From: JAJPKK01 sp963802745
Lineage (GTDB): Bacteria; Pseudomonadota; Alphaproteobacteria; Rhizobiales; Xanthobacteraceae
Direction: 5' to 3'
DNA: 64,000 nucleotides
Assembly (NCBI GenBank): GCA_963802745.1
Contig: CAWDKL010000071.1
Span: 124,001 to 188,000, forward strand
The translations under genes were made by a program, and so were the position numbers. Shown in pieces: positions 36,841 through 46,570 of the stretch; within the stretch, counting starts at the first letter, position 1, and the number at the start of each line of letters is the position of its first letter. The notes below the pieces were generated by a model. It was not told the origin of the DNA. It made no database searches and worked only from the letters and a program-made list of their open reading frames with translations.

Positions 36841-38346
36841 TCAGCGTCGTAGCGAACCCCTTCTTCCGGCGGTCGGCGGTGGCGCTATCCCACCGGGCGC
36901 CGCTGAGGTATCGTCGCGATTTCGTCGGTCCGCGGCTGAGAAGCTGCGCCGCCGCAACGATTCCATCTCCTCCATATACCGATCGTGCTGCGGCGGAACG
37001 CGCTGCAGGGCAAACTCTTCGCGTCCGCGGGAGATGACACCCGCAATCGCCTCCCGGCGAACGCGCAACCACGCTGCGGCGCCCGCAACGGCACGGCCGC
37101 CGCGGCCGCCGGCCCAGACCAGTTCAAAGGGCAGGAACTGCCGCCAGGTGCGATCGCCGTCCACGATGGCGCGGGCGATGAGTTCGCCGGCCATTGCGGT
37201 GGTATTAAGGCCCTGGCTGCCGAACGCGCTGGCAAGCCACACGCCCGGCTGCACCTGTCCGATCTGCGGCATCCGGTGGAGCGCAAAACCCATCGCGGCG
37301 GGCCAAATCCGCTCGAATTCGATTGCGCCGAGTTGCGGATAGATCGCGCTCACCTCGGCTTCAAGCCGGCGCTTTGCGGCCTTCATATTGCGTGCTCGGC
37401 CGAATGCACCGGTCCACAACAGCCGGTCGCCGTCGATAATCCGGTAGGCGTGATCGCCGTCGCGCCCATCGCTCACGGCGCCGGGAAACGTCATCGCATA
37501 GGCCAGCCGCCCGCCGAGCGGGGCGGTCACCCCCATATACGCCGTGACCGGAAGCAGGGTGTCGGCGAGCCGCGGGGCGAGCGCGCCGAGATAAATGTTG
37601 CCGGCGAGCACCACGTGCGCGGCGCGCACCCGGCCCTTCGGCGTGTCGATCCGCTTGCGCACCCCGGCCGGGTCCACCGTGATCGCCGCCGTATGTTCGA
37701 ATAGTTTGGCGCCGGCTCGTTCGGCCGCGTCGGCCAGGCCCAGCGCATAGGCCAGCGGATTGACCGTGAAGACGCCGGGAAAATAAATGGCGTGGAAATA
37801 GTAGTTGGATTTGAGCACGTCGCGAACCCGCTCGATCGGCCAGCCTTCGACGTCGGCTCCGAATTCCTGGCCGATCAGCACCAGGCGGGCGAACATGGCC
37901 TCTACATCCTGGGTCTTGAAGACGTGAAGCCAGCCCTTGCCTTCGACGATGCCGGTGTCGCCGATCGCCACGATGGTGTCGCGCACCGCGCGCACGCCGG
38001 CCTCCGACAGCGCCCAAAGTTCCTTGGCGGCCGGCAGTCCGATCCGCTCGACCACCTTTTCGATTCCGGCCGAAAATCCCGGCCGGACCACGCCGGCATT
38101 GCGGCCGGACGCCATGCCGCCGACGCGGCCCGCCTCCAGCAGCGCCACAGACCAGCCGCGCCGCGCCACCGCGTGGGCGACCGTGAGGCCCGCAAGGCCG
38201 CCCCCGATCACGCACACATCGACATCATGGTCGTAGCTCAATGCCGGCCGCGGTGCCGGCAGCGGCGTCACGGCGGCGTACCAGGTCGCCCCATAAGCGG
38301 TTTGGTCGTCGGTGCCCACGTCGCTCACGGCCGTCATCGACACCAT
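36841..38346 (-). CDS. FAD-dependent oxidoreductase of the DAO (PuuB/glycine oxidase) family
   Basis: A 501-residue enzyme. The FAD motif VDVCVIGGGLAGLTVAHAVARRG is followed by LLEAGRVGGMASGRNAG, whose ASGRNAG is typical of gamma-glutamylputrescine oxidase-like proteins. The C-terminal FAD segment is ASAFGSQGLNTTAMAGELIA. The last 70 residues are an Arg/Pro-rich tail beyond the usual end. It lies on the same strand as the NHL protein and M20 peptidase genes upstream but is separated by a repeat-filled gap. Substrate probably an amine or amino acid. Confidence 0.85.
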   Translation of the reverse strand: MVSMTAVSDVGTDDQTAYGATWYAAVTPLPAPRPALSYDHDVDVCVIGGGLAGLTVAHAVARRGWSVALLEAGRVGGMASGRNAGVVRPGFSAGIEKVVERIGLPAAKELWALSEAGVRAVRDTIVAIGDTGIVEGKGWLHVFKTQDVEAMFARLVLIGQEFGADVEGWPIERVRDVLKSNYYFHAIYFPGVFTVNPLAYALGLADAAERAGAKLFEHTAAITVDPAGVRKRIDTPKGRVRAAHVVLAGNIYLGALAPRLADTLLPVTAYMGVTAPLGGRLAYAMTFPGAVSDGRDGDHAYRIIDGDRLLWTGAFGRARNMKAAKRRLEAEVSAIYPQLGAIEFERIWPAAMGFALHRMPQIGQVQPGVWLASAFGSQGLNTTAMAGELIARAIVDGDRTWRQFLPFELVWAGGRGGRAVAGAAAWLRVRREAIAGVISRGREEFALQRVPPQHDRYMEEMESLRRRSFSAADRRNRDDTSAAPGGIAPPPTAGRRGSLRR

Positions 38347-38365
38347 TGGCCCGCGCGGCTCTCGT

Positions 38366-38562
38366 CACCTCTCCCCGGTGGGGAGAGGTCGCCGTCGCGC
38401 GGAGCGAGACGGCGGGTGAGGGGGCACGGACGATTGGAAAATCTTCCTGGCATTTATCCGGACGCGTGTTTCACGGCCGCAGTTCCAAAGATATGGCGAT
38501 ATTACCCTCACCCGGCTCGCGCCCGTGGCGCGCGCCGACCTCTCCCCACCGGGGAGAGGTGA
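38366..38562. repeat. Palindrome doublet
   Basis: acctctccccggtggggagaggt (38368-38390) and its mirror near 38538-38560 bound a 150-base spacer with gggtgaggggg and ccctcaccc inner arms. It is the same architecture as the elements at 46-48 and 52 kb, with a different loop; the adjoining cgccgtcgcgcggagc recurs near 58320. Confidence 0.75.
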
Positions 38563-38621
38563 AGATGTGCGGCCCCGCAAACGATGTGCATGGACGCGCC
38601 GCTGGGAATAGGTAATCTTGG

Positions 38622-39722
38622 TCACAACCCGCCCAGATTGCGGAATTTCTGCAGCCGCTTGCCCTGCACCTCGGCGGTATAGACGTTGCCCTTGCTGTCG
38701 ATGCCGATGAAATGCAGATTGTAGAACTCGCCGAGCTGATGACCGACGCGCCCGAACGACCCGACCAGGTTTCCGCTCGCCCGGTCGACCACGTGGAACT
38801 TGCCATTGGGGTCATCGACCACGAGCAGATAGCTCTGCGCCGCATCCGGCCATTTGACGATCGAGCCGATGGTGCCGGGGGCGCTTTCCTTCAGCACGGA
38901 AATCTCGCGCACGAACGTCCCGTCCTTGCGGAACATCTGCATCCGGTTGTGGCTGCGGTCGCACACCAGCACCAGGCCGTCATTGGTCATGGTGATGCAA
39001 TGGACCGGATTGCCGAATTGCTGCGGGGCCGGCCCTTTCGGATCCCACACCACCGGCTCGTCGGTCGGCCGGTTGCCGTAAGCGCCCCAGTGGCGCCGAT
39101 AGGCACCGGTGGCGGCATCGAACACGATCACTCGGTGATTGGCGTAACCGTCGGCGACGAAGATTTCGTTGGTTTGCGGATCGACCACCATGTCGGCGGG
39201 GCGGTTGAAATGCTCGATGTCGTTGGAGCCGCCCGGGGTGCCGGGCTTGCCCAGCCGCATCACGAACTTGCCGTCGCGGGTGAATTTGTAGATGTGGCCG
39301 CCGCCCTCGATATTGTCGCCGACCCAGACGAAATTATTGTGATCGACGAAGATGCCGTGGCCGTCGTTGCCCCATTTATAATCCGGCCCGTCGCCGCCCC
39401 AGCCCTGCACCACCTTGCCGGCTTGGTCGAACTCGATGACGGGCGGTGCCGGTACGCAGCACACCACATTGGTGGCGGTCGCGGCGCGCTTCTCGCGGGC
39501 ATCGAGCGAACTCGGGCGCTGGTTGATCCAGATGTGGTCCTGCGCATCGACGAAAATGCCCCCGATGGTGCCGATGATCCAGTTGCCGGGCAGCGTCTGC
39601 GGCCAGGTCGGATCGACCGCAAACTTCGGCGGCTCTGCCGACGCCGGGCTAAGGCCCGCGCCCAGCAGCAGCGCGGCCGCAACCGCGCCGGTGAGTGCCA
39701 TTCCGCAACCGCGTCCCCGCAT
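38622..39722 (-). CDS. Secreted NHL-repeat / six-bladed beta-propeller protein
   Basis: Periplasmic protein of about 366 residues. The ATG at 39722 is preferred because GGAGG lies five bases before it; an ATG four codons upstream overlaps that site. A signal peptide ends at SPASAEPP. Propeller blades recur with GKVVQGWGGDG, HFNRPADMVVDPQTNEIFVADGY, NRMQMFRKDGTFVREI and GEFYNLHFIGIDSKGNVYTAE. Such proteins are often lyase- or lactonase-like or bind partners; no catalytic residues can be assigned. It lies upstream of the DAO oxidase gene and downstream of the M20 peptidase gene, on the same strand. Confidence 0.82.
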   Translation of the reverse strand: MRGRGCGMALTGAVAAALLLGAGLSPASAEPPKFAVDPTWPQTLPGNWIIGTIGGIFVDAQDHIWINQRPSSLDAREKRAATATNVVCCVPAPPVIEFDQAGKVVQGWGGDGPDYKWGNDGHGIFVDHNNFVWVGDNIEGGGHIYKFTRDGKFVMRLGKPGTPGGSNDIEHFNRPADMVVDPQTNEIFVADGYANHRVIVFDAATGAYRRHWGAYGNRPTDEPVVWDPKGPAPQQFGNPVHCITMTNDGLVLVCDRSHNRMQMFRKDGTFVREISVLKESAPGTIGSIVKWPDAAQSYLLVVDDPNGKFHVVDRASGNLVGSFGRVGHQLGEFYNLHFIGIDSKGNVYTAEVQGKRLQKFRNLGGL

Positions 39723-39760
39723 CGTAGCCTCCATGTTCGCATCCGGTGAATTTTCGTTCG

Positions 39761-39846
39761 GTCATCGCCCGGCTTGTCCCGGCGATCTTGCTCGGCAGGG
39801 CACGGTTCGGCGATTTTCTGGATGGCCGGGACAAGCCGGCCATGAC
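39761..39846. repeat. Dispersed inverted repeat
   Basis: gtcatcgcccggcttgtcccggcgatc and gatggccgggacaagccggccatgac are near-perfect inverted arms. The gatggccggga and ggccatgac ends also occur in the element at 44291-44455. Confidence 0.65.
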
Positions 39847-39867
39847 CCGTGGGATCGCCCACCCCAC

Positions 39868-41160
39868 CTATTTCGTCGCGCCGCGCGACGCGTCCATGAT
39901 CATCCGGGTCAGCAGATAGAGCCGCGGTTCGATCGAATCGAGGTCGACATATTCGGCATCGTTGGAGTGTGCGCCGAAGCCGCGCAGGCCAAAGCTTTCC
40001 AGCACGGTCGCCTTGGTCCGCAGGGCCGCGAAGGCCGCGTCGGTGCCGCCGCCTTCCGCCACACTGCGGATGGTGAGATTATTGCCGATCTCGGCATAAA
40101 TGTCCTGGGCATGCTTGCCGAGCGCCAGCGACGCGGCGGTGGCTTCGAGTGGCGGCCGGCGGCGCTCGAACGTCATGTCCACGCTGGTTTCTTCGATCAA
40201 CTGCGTCTTGATTCGCTCGCGCACTTTTTGCTCGATGCCGTCATAATCCGTGATGCGGAGCACGCGGACATCCGCCACGGCCTGGGCAATGGCCGGTATG
40301 ACATTGCGGTTGGTGCCGGCGCTCGCGATGGTCCAGTTCATCTTCAGCCCGATCCTGGGGTCGGACAGGTCGCGGGTCTGCAGGATCTGGTGGGCGAGTT
40401 CATACAGCGCGTTGCGCCCGCGCTCCGGCGCCGAACCGGCATGCGAGGCGCGACCCTTGACGTTCAGGACGACCGCCGCAATGCCCGCCGTGGTCAGCGA
40501 TAGAAAGTCGGCGTCGACCCGCGCGCCCTCGCAGGAGAACACGACATCATGGGCGGCGCCGAGCCGTATGAGCGTTGCGCGCGAGCCCGGCGAACTCACC
40601 TCCTCGTCGGCATTGATGAGCACGGTGAGGACGGCATAGTCGCGAAAATCCATCGCCTTGAGCATGGCGAGCGTGTGCAGGATCAGCGCCACACCGTGCT
40701 TGTCGTCGGCGATGCCGAGCCCGTAGGCGCGGTTGCCATCGATGCGGAACGGCTGCTGCGCCAGCATGCCGCGCAGGTAGACGGTGTCCATATGGGCGAT
40801 CAGCATGATCTTGCGCGTGCCGGTGCCGGTGAAGGTCGCCTTTACCATCCGGCCGATCTGCTTGGGCGTATCGGCCATGCGATAGATATCGGCCGGATCC
40901 GGCTCGATCATCTCCACCGCGCCGCCGAGCCCCTTGAGCCGGCCGGCGATGACGTCGGCGATGCGGTCGAGCCCCTCGCGGTCGCCGCTGCCGGATTCGA
41001 TCCCGACGAGGCCTTTCAGCGTCTCGATCAGCGGCGCCTTCTCGGCCGCAGCGAGCGAGCGCACCGGCTCGAGCGGGGCGGCGACCGCCGCCGTGGCGCC
41101 GAGCGCCATTGCAAACGCAAGGAGGTGGGACAACGGGATACAGAGCTTGGCGGCGGCCAT
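39868..41160 (-). CDS. Secreted M20-family metallopeptidase, glutamate carboxypeptidase-like
   Basis: Zinc exopeptidase of about 430 residues with a signal peptide (ending AAVAAP). M20 motifs seen are LIAHMDTVY (zinc His and Asp), LGIADDKHG (bridging Asp), INADEEVSSPGS (catalytic Glu) and a late GFGAHSNDAEYV with a zinc His. The helical lid has KGRASHAGSAPERGRNA, typical of the dimerisation domain of carboxypeptidase G2. The ATG at 41160 is used because GGAGA precedes it; one at 41172 is possible. It probably removes C-terminal glutamate from peptides or folate-like compounds. Confidence 0.87.
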   Translation of the reverse strand: MAAAKLCIPLSHLLAFAMALGATAAVAAPLEPVRSLAAAEKAPLIETLKGLVGIESGSGDREGLDRIADVIAGRLKGLGGAVEMIEPDPADIYRMADTPKQIGRMVKATFTGTGTRKIMLIAHMDTVYLRGMLAQQPFRIDGNRAYGLGIADDKHGVALILHTLAMLKAMDFRDYAVLTVLINADEEVSSPGSRATLIRLGAAHDVVFSCEGARVDADFLSLTTAGIAAVVLNVKGRASHAGSAPERGRNALYELAHQILQTRDLSDPRIGLKMNWTIASAGTNRNVIPAIAQAVADVRVLRITDYDGIEQKVRERIKTQLIEETSVDMTFERRRPPLEATAASLALGKHAQDIYAEIGNNLTIRSVAEGGGTDAAFAALRTKATVLESFGLRGFGAHSNDAEYVDLDSIEPRLYLLTRMIMDASRGATK

Positions 41161-41586
41161 CGCGGTCTCCATGGGGCTGACCGAGCAATTCTATACGGCC
41201 CGGCGCGCGGGGTCGCCAGAATTCGACAGGCTGCGGCAGGGCCCACCAGTCTGAGGTGCTTCAGGAACCCCGGATCCAACTTTGTTTCGGGCTCAACCGC
41301 AGCAACAAAAATTCCGATCTTGGTGCAGACGATGCGGTCGCAGAGTTCGGTTGAGCGCCGGTTTCGCCGTCCGTGCCTGATTTCGCAACGCCGCGGGCGG
41401 TGGCGGCTATCAAAAATGGCCGCAAGCGACCCTGTCAGCGGCGCAAAGCGTCCTTGATAGCCGTCGCCGCCTGCGTCACGGTGGGGTAGATCGCGGGGCC
41501 GGCAACCGCAGACGAGGCAATCTCCGCCATGAGCGCTACCCATGACCGACATCCCACACCGAATAGCCAATAGCCATTTTTGATCC
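41161..41586. other. Divergent gap between the peptidase and MmgE/PrpD genes
   Basis: It should hold promoters for both directions. No clear -35/-10 boxes, hairpins or genes are recognised. Confidence 0.4.
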
Positions 41587-42944
41587 ATGGACCAGAATCT
41601 CGATCCGCAAGCCGTCACCCTGACCAAAACCCTGTGCCGGCATCTCGCGGGCGCGCGGTTTTCCGATCTCACGCCCGCGGCGCGGCACCAGGCCCGGCGC
41701 GGCGTGCTCGATTGGATCGGCTGTGCGCTGGCCGGCAGCCGGCACGGCACCATCGATACGCTTGTGGCCGTGCTGGAGGAGGCCGGGGGCCGGCCGCAGG
41801 CGACCGTGCTGGGCCGCGGCCTAAAACTCGGGCGGCTCGATGCGCCGCTTGCCAATGGCCAGATGGGGCATGTGCTCGATTTCGACGACACCCATATGGG
41901 CGGCGTGGTGCTGCATGCCAGTTCGCCGATCCTGCCGGCGCTGTTCGCGCTCGCCGAACGCACGCCGGTGACCGGCGCAGACCTGATGCTCGCCTATGCG
42001 GTCGGGTTCGAGGCCGGTATCCGGGTTGGCCTCACCGCGCCGGGACATCACAAGGGCGGCTGGCATCTCACCGGCACGCTCGGCACCATCGCGGCGGCCG
42101 CCGCTGCCGGCAAGCTGATCGGGCTCGATGCGCAAAAACTCACCTACGTGATGGGCATTGCGGCGACGCAGGCCGCCGGGATGCAGCAGAACCGCGGCAC
42201 CATGTGCAAATCCTTTCATGCCGGCAAGGCGGCGCAGAACGGCGTGCTGGCGGCGCTGCTTGGCGGAAAAGGGCTTCGACAGCACCCAGGAAATCATCGA
42301 GGGGAAGCCGGGGCTTTTGCCGCATCTACAGCGACACCGCCGAGCCCGAGCGCCTGACCGCGGGTTTTGGCGAAAGCTGGCTGATCGAGACCAACGGCCA
42401 CAAGCCCTATGCCTGCGGGGTGGTGCTCCACCCGCTGATCGATGCGGTGATCGCGCTGCGCAACCGCGCGCAAATCGACCCCGCCGCGGTGAGCGCGATC
42501 GAACTGCGGGTGCATCCATTGGTGCTCGCCATCACCAATGTGCTGGAGCCCGCCACCGGGCTGCAATCGAAATTCTCGCTCGTACACTCCGCCGCGGTGG
42601 CGCTGGTCGATGGTACGGCCGGCATCGCGCAATATTCCGATGCGAAAGCCGGCGATCCCGTGGTGGCGGCGCTGCGCCGCAAGACCACGGCGGTCGCGGA
42701 CGCGGCGCTGCGCTCGGACGAAGCCCATGCGGCCATCACGGCGAGCGGCCAGCGCCACGAGGTGCACATCCCCCATGCCAGCGGCACCGCGGCCAACCCG
42801 ATGAGCGATGCCGCGATCGAGGCGAAGTTTTTGGCCAATGCGGAGCCGGTGATCGGCTGCGAACGCGCCCGGCGTGTCGCCGCGCTGGCGTGGTCGCTGG
42901 AGACGTTGCCGGATGTGCGGGAGATGATCGGGCTACTGGCGTAA
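41587..42944 (+). pseudogene. MmgE/PrpD-family protein, two frame breaks near 42272 and 42312
   Basis: Full-length family member (about 450 residues) in three pieces. Piece 1 (41587-42270) has LDWIGCALAGSRHG, ANGQMGHVLDFDDTHMGG and AGMQQNRGTMCKSFHAGKAA. The middle GFDSTQEIIEGKPG lies in a second frame. The rest (YSDTAEPERLTAGFGESW, NGHKPYACGVVLHPLIDA) lies in a third frame to 42944. Both changes fall at short runs (ggaaaaggg and ccggggctttt), a pattern typical of indel errors. No signal peptide, unlike the paralog at 33.4 kb. Expected activity is a dehydratase or isomerase on carboxylic acids. Confidence 0.82.
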
Positions 42945-43172
42945 GCAAGGTTTCGGTGGGGCGGCCAACAGATGCCGTGCAGATTACGGTGGCAGCTGTG
43001 TCAGTAGCTCCGCCGTGCCGATCGAGCGACGGTTCGCGACGGTGGTCCTTGTAACCGGACACGCCGCACGGGCTCGCGGTGGCACTCCCTGACGTGCATA
43101 AATGGCCCGTGGTGATCCGGCCGCCCCGCTGACGTGGTCGTTGCACGACGAGTTCTGGGCAACGCCGACGGA

Positions 43173-43724
43173 TCAGCCGCGCCATTCATCCGCGACAGAT
43201 CGCAGAAAGGCGTTCATTTCCGTGCGCGATGTTAAGTGGTGAACCCGCTTGGACGCCGCTGCATCGGCCACAAACCGGCGATATTTCGGCGTCAGGTGGC
43301 GATGGCATCGCCAGACCACTTGGCAGCTATCGAGCGTACTCTTCCAGACGGGGCTATTTTCCGGCCAGCCTTTCGGATTTTGGAACAAACCCATGGCCCA
43401 ACGCTTCATAACTCCCCAATAGTGCGTGTGGATCGGCAGGTCGATATATACCAGAGTGTCTGCAACAGATAGCCGCTCCCAGGTCGATGATAGCGTACCG
43501 TAACCGTCAATAATCCACCGATCCCGGCCAAGAATGTCATGATGGATTCGCAAGTACTCGTCGCCGGGAATCTTCCCGCCGTCTTGTTCTTCCGGTCGGT
43601 ATCTCCCGTCTCGGAACTGGATTATGTCCAGGACGTAGAGGGGCAGGCCCGTAATCTCGGCCAATCGCCTCGACAACGTGGATTTTCCCCCGCCGGCGTT
43701 TCCAAAGACAGCAACTTTGTTCAT
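43173..43724 (-). CDS. P-loop kinase-like protein (topology modulation / adenylate kinase-like)
   Basis: A 183-residue protein with Walker A FGNAGGGKSTLS (residues 7-18), then LPLYVLDIIQF and RDRWIIDGYG, the pattern of FlaR/topology-modulation and shikimate/adenylate kinase-like proteins. An Arg-rich lid is suggested by RCHRHLTPKYRR. Phosphoryl acceptor unknown. The ATG at 43724 starts the P-loop strand directly. Confidence 0.78.
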   Translation of the reverse strand: MNKVAVFGNAGGGKSTLSRRLAEITGLPLYVLDIIQFRDGRYRPEEQDGGKIPGDEYLRIHHDILGRDRWIIDGYGTLSSTWERLSVADTLVYIDLPIHTHYWGVMKRWAMGLFQNPKGWPENSPVWKSTLDSCQVVWRCHRHLTPKYRRFVADAAASKRVHHLTSRTEMNAFLRSVADEWRG

Positions 43725-43946
43725 GCACGTACCCCGGTCGCCAAACCGACACTGAGATGCCGGTGCTGCGTTGGCTGCTGTAGCGCACCTATAGCAAACG
43801 CCCGAAAATCGAACCCTTCACAATTGCGGTCATCACCGGCTGTGCGCAGGCGGCTGTTGAAACATCACGCGTTTCCAACGACGTCAGGCGCCCTGCGGGT
43901 ACTCATAGGCAGCATGCAGAAATGCGATGAAAAAAACATTTCGAGC

Positions 43947-43960
43947 GTGACCGCGGTCAC
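43947..43960. promoter_or_regulatory. Perfect 14-base palindrome, candidate operator
   Basis: gtgaccgcggtcac is fully self-complementary and lies 72 bases before the start codon of the small secreted protein, where a repressor or activator dimer could bind. Confidence 0.5.
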
Positions 43961-43971
43961 ACAGAAGACGT

Positions 43972-43998
43972 GTGCGCTGCGGCATAAGTGCAGCGCAC
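43972..43998 (+). promoter_or_regulatory. Hairpin in the leader of the small secreted protein gene
   Basis: gtgcgctgc and gcagcgcac pair perfectly around a nine-base loop, 34 bases before the ATG at 44032. No T-run follows, so it is more likely an mRNA leader structure than a terminator. Confidence 0.45.
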
Positions 43999-44031
43999 AC
44001 CCTGTGGTGTGAATTGCGATAGGAGAAAATC

Positions 44032-44292
44032 ATGTATATCAAAACTGCGGTCGTGACAGCTATCATTATCTTCGCGGCTACTGGTGCGGTAACTGCAAAG
44101 AACCAGAAGGCGCAGGGCGCATATGCGAGTGCGGTCCTGCCAAACGCGGAGACAATTTCGGCCGGGCATTACTATCAAGGTACGCCGATGGACCAGCTTT
44201 CTATCTGGCGGCGAGGCTCCTACCTCGGCAACGACCCGGATTCACGCATTCGTCTCAACTTGATCCGGGATGGCAGAGGTCACGCGTATTAG
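44032..44292 (+). CDS. Small secreted protein of unknown function
   Basis: An 86-residue product with a strong AGGAG site six bases before the ATG. The signal peptide MYIKTAVVTAIIIFAATGAVTA is cleaved near residue 22. The mature part of about 64 residues (GAYASAVLPNAETISAGHYYQGT, then a basic RIRLNLIRDGRGHAY end) has no cysteines and matches no family I recognise. An operator-like palindrome and a leader hairpin upstream suggest controlled expression. Confidence 0.65.
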   Translation: MYIKTAVVTAIIIFAATGAVTAKNQKAQGAYASAVLPNAETISAGHYYQGTPMDQLSIWRRGSYLGNDPDSRIRLNLIRDGRGHAY

Positions 44293-44455
44293 CCGGATTT
44301 CGATCAGGTCGAATCACACTCTCGGCGTCATGCCCGCGCTTGTCGCGGGCATCCACGTCTTGCTTGCGCCGTTCTAGCTAGAATGAAGACGTGGATGGCC
44401 GGGACTTCGCCCGGCCATGACTCCCAGGTGTTCGGACGTGACCGGAATCCGGTCT
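44291..44455. repeat. MITE-like dispersed repeat, copy 2
   Basis: Ends agccggatttcgatcagg and gaccggaatccggtct mirror each other and match the copy at 16441. This copy has an extra inner hairpin, catccacgtctt / aagacgtggatg. It begins at the stop codon of the small secreted protein gene. Confidence 0.65.
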
Positions 44456-44835
44456 AGCCGGAGCCCCGCGCCTCACCAACGGACTACCGCAGGTGATTGA
44501 GCGCAGAGAATAGCCCAGATACCGCCCGGCGATGAGCCGGGCGGCTTTCGCTGTCCGGCTCGTACCGGCAGCTTCGACACTGGTGGCGCGAAGGAGGGCC
44601 GATCTTGGCCCGCCGGCTTGCAGTGCCCGTGCCGCGTGCCGAAAGCACAGGCGTTGTCCGGTTCTTTGCCCCGCGCCCTTGGAGGTTATTTGACTCGTCG
44701 CTATAGTTGAACGTATATAGCGTGTCGTTGCTTTCACTCCGGGGGCACTCCTTGACAAAAATCCGGCGCAACAGGCGCGCTCGAGACGTTGGGCGCGGTC
44801 AGGATGTGTGTCTCCGCATGGCATGAGGTTTCAAA
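44456..44835. other. Gap upstream of the molybdopterin-binding protein gene
   Basis: No supported gene. A GAGG ribosome site for the gene at 44836 lies at its right end. Confidence 0.4.
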
Positions 44836-45364
44836 ATGAAAATGCGCAGTCTCATTGCGGCGCTGCTGCTCCTTCTCGGATTGGCGGGCGTTCCGGTCCA
44901 GGCCCAGACCGACGTCCTCGTCGCCGCCGGCCCCGCCGATCTTCCTGGTCACCGGCCAAGTCAAGACGCCGAAGTGGGTCGACGTGTTGGCCCTGAAACA
45001 ATTGCGCCCGGTCAATCAGAATGTGACGTATTTCGCCGCCGGCCAAGTGGAAAACGACACGTTCACCGGTGCACTGCTGTGGGACCTGCTGCAGTCGGTC
45101 GGAATCATCACCGACCCAAACATCAAGAACGACATTCTGCGCAAGATCATCGTCGTGACCGGTACCGACGGCTACGTCGCGGACTTCACCGCCGGCGAGA
45201 TCGACCCGGGCTTTGGCGGCAATCAGATTCTGGTCGCCTATGCGGTGAACGGGCAGCCGCTCGGCTCCCAAGGGCCGGCGCAGATCGTGGCGCCGGGCGA
45301 CAAGGAAGGTGGACGGTTCGTCCATAACATCGCGACGATCGTCGTCGAGGACGTGTCGAAGTAA
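44836..45364 (+). pseudogene. Molybdopterin-binding oxidoreductase-like secreted protein, frame broken near 44935
   Basis: The first frame gives a signal peptide (MKMRSLIAALLLLLGLAGVPVQAQ). One base shift near the ccgccgg run at about 44930-44940 is needed to continue as PPIFLVTGQVKTPKWVDVLALKQL. The rest has TGALLWDLLQSVGI, KIIVVTGTDGYVADFTAGEI and AYAVNGQPLG, the pattern of small oxidoreductase molybdopterin-binding-domain proteins. The usual cofactor-binding Cys is not evident. Total length about 175 residues. Either one indel error or a real lesion. Confidence 0.72.
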
Positions 45365-45688
45365 CTGCCCGCCACCTGCGGGTCCATCCCCCTCCCCAAC
45401 CGCTCAGGCGGAGGGCGATGGGTATCACGTCGACTCCAACCACGTTGCCGGACGACGCAGCCGACACCTTCGACCGGCTGATGAAGTCGTGCGAGCTACT
45501 GCGCGCACCATTGCCGCATTCGCCCCCCGCCGCCGTCCCTGCCGCTACCCACCAATCCGTCATCGGGTGCTATACGAGTTCAGCGGCCGATCGAACCGGC
45601 GCGCTGGCGCGATCCGCACGATCGTGCCAGGCTTGCGCCCGAGCCATGAGGCTGAGACGACAATCCGCTCACGTCCAATCCGCGGAGC
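45365..45688. other. Gap upstream of livF
   Basis: An open frame at 45418-45708 lacks a ribosome site and looks non-coding. No livGHMK partners are present. Nothing else recognised. Confidence 0.4.
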
Positions 45689-46523
45689 ATGGCAGTGGCC
45701 GTTCCTGAGACAACTCCACCGGCAGCCGTCCTGACGGTCAACAACATCGAGGTCGTCTACGACCGCGTCATCCTGGTGCTCAAGGGCGTCTCGCTCGCGG
45801 TGCCGCGCGGCGGCATCGTGGCGCTGCTCGGCGCCAACGGGGCCGGCAAGTCCACGACCCTGAAGGCGATCTCGAATCTGCTGCGCACCGAGCGCGGCGA
45901 GGTCACCAAGGGCACGATCCTGTTCGACGGGGCCGAGGTGCAGGCGCTGTCGGCGAGCGAGTTGGTGCGCCGCGGCTGCATCCAGGTGATGGAGGGGCGC
46001 CATTGCTTCGCGCACCTGACGATCGAGGAAAATCTGCTCACCGGCGCCTTCACGCGCCGCGACGGCCGCGCCGCGATCCGGCGCGATCTCGACCGCGTCT
46101 ATGGGTATTTTCCAAAACTTCGCGAACGGCGCGGGGCCGTCGCGGGCTACACCTCGGGCGGCGAGCAGCAGATGTGCGCGCTCGGCCGCGCCCTGATGTC
46201 GAACCCGAAAATGATTTTGCTCGACGAACCCTCGATGGGGCTGGCGCCGCAGATCGTGGAGGAGATTTTTGAAATCGTCGGCAATCTCAATACCCGCGAA
46301 TCGGTATCCTTCCTGCTTGCCGAACAGAACACCCATATGGCGCTCGAATTATGCGAGCTACGGCTATATTTTGGAAAACGGCCGGGTGGTCATGGACGGC
46401 GACGCCAAGGCGCTTTCCGAAAACCAGGACGTGAAGGAGTTCTATCTGGGCATTGCCGAAGGCAAGAGGAAATCGTTTCGCGACGCGAAGCACTATAAAC
46501 GCCGCAAGCGCTGGCTGGCGTGA
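45689..46523 (+). pseudogene. Branched-chain amino acid ABC transporter ATPase LivF-like, frame broken near 46352
   Basis: ABC ATPase with Walker A GANGAGKST, signature SGGEQQM, Walker B MILLDEPS and H-loop-region LLAEQNTHMALE. The frame breaks near 46352; with one base skipped it continues as YASYGYILENGRVVMDGDAKAL to AKHYKRRKRWLA at 46523, a normal LivF-type end. The C-terminal FRDAKHYKRRKRWL is typical of the alphaproteobacterial LivF subgroup. It stands alone without permease or binding-protein genes, so it may be a split-off from a Liv operon. Start at 45689 with GCGGAG very close. Confidence 0.82.
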
Positions 46524-46570
46524 GCCGTTCTTATGGGCTTGCCGGGGCATCATCGCTTGTTTCGCCCGGC

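Noticed and set aside
45418..45708. Plus-strand open frame before livF
   Set aside because: No ribosome site, non-protein-like Ala/Ser/Arg composition, and it overlaps the livF start.
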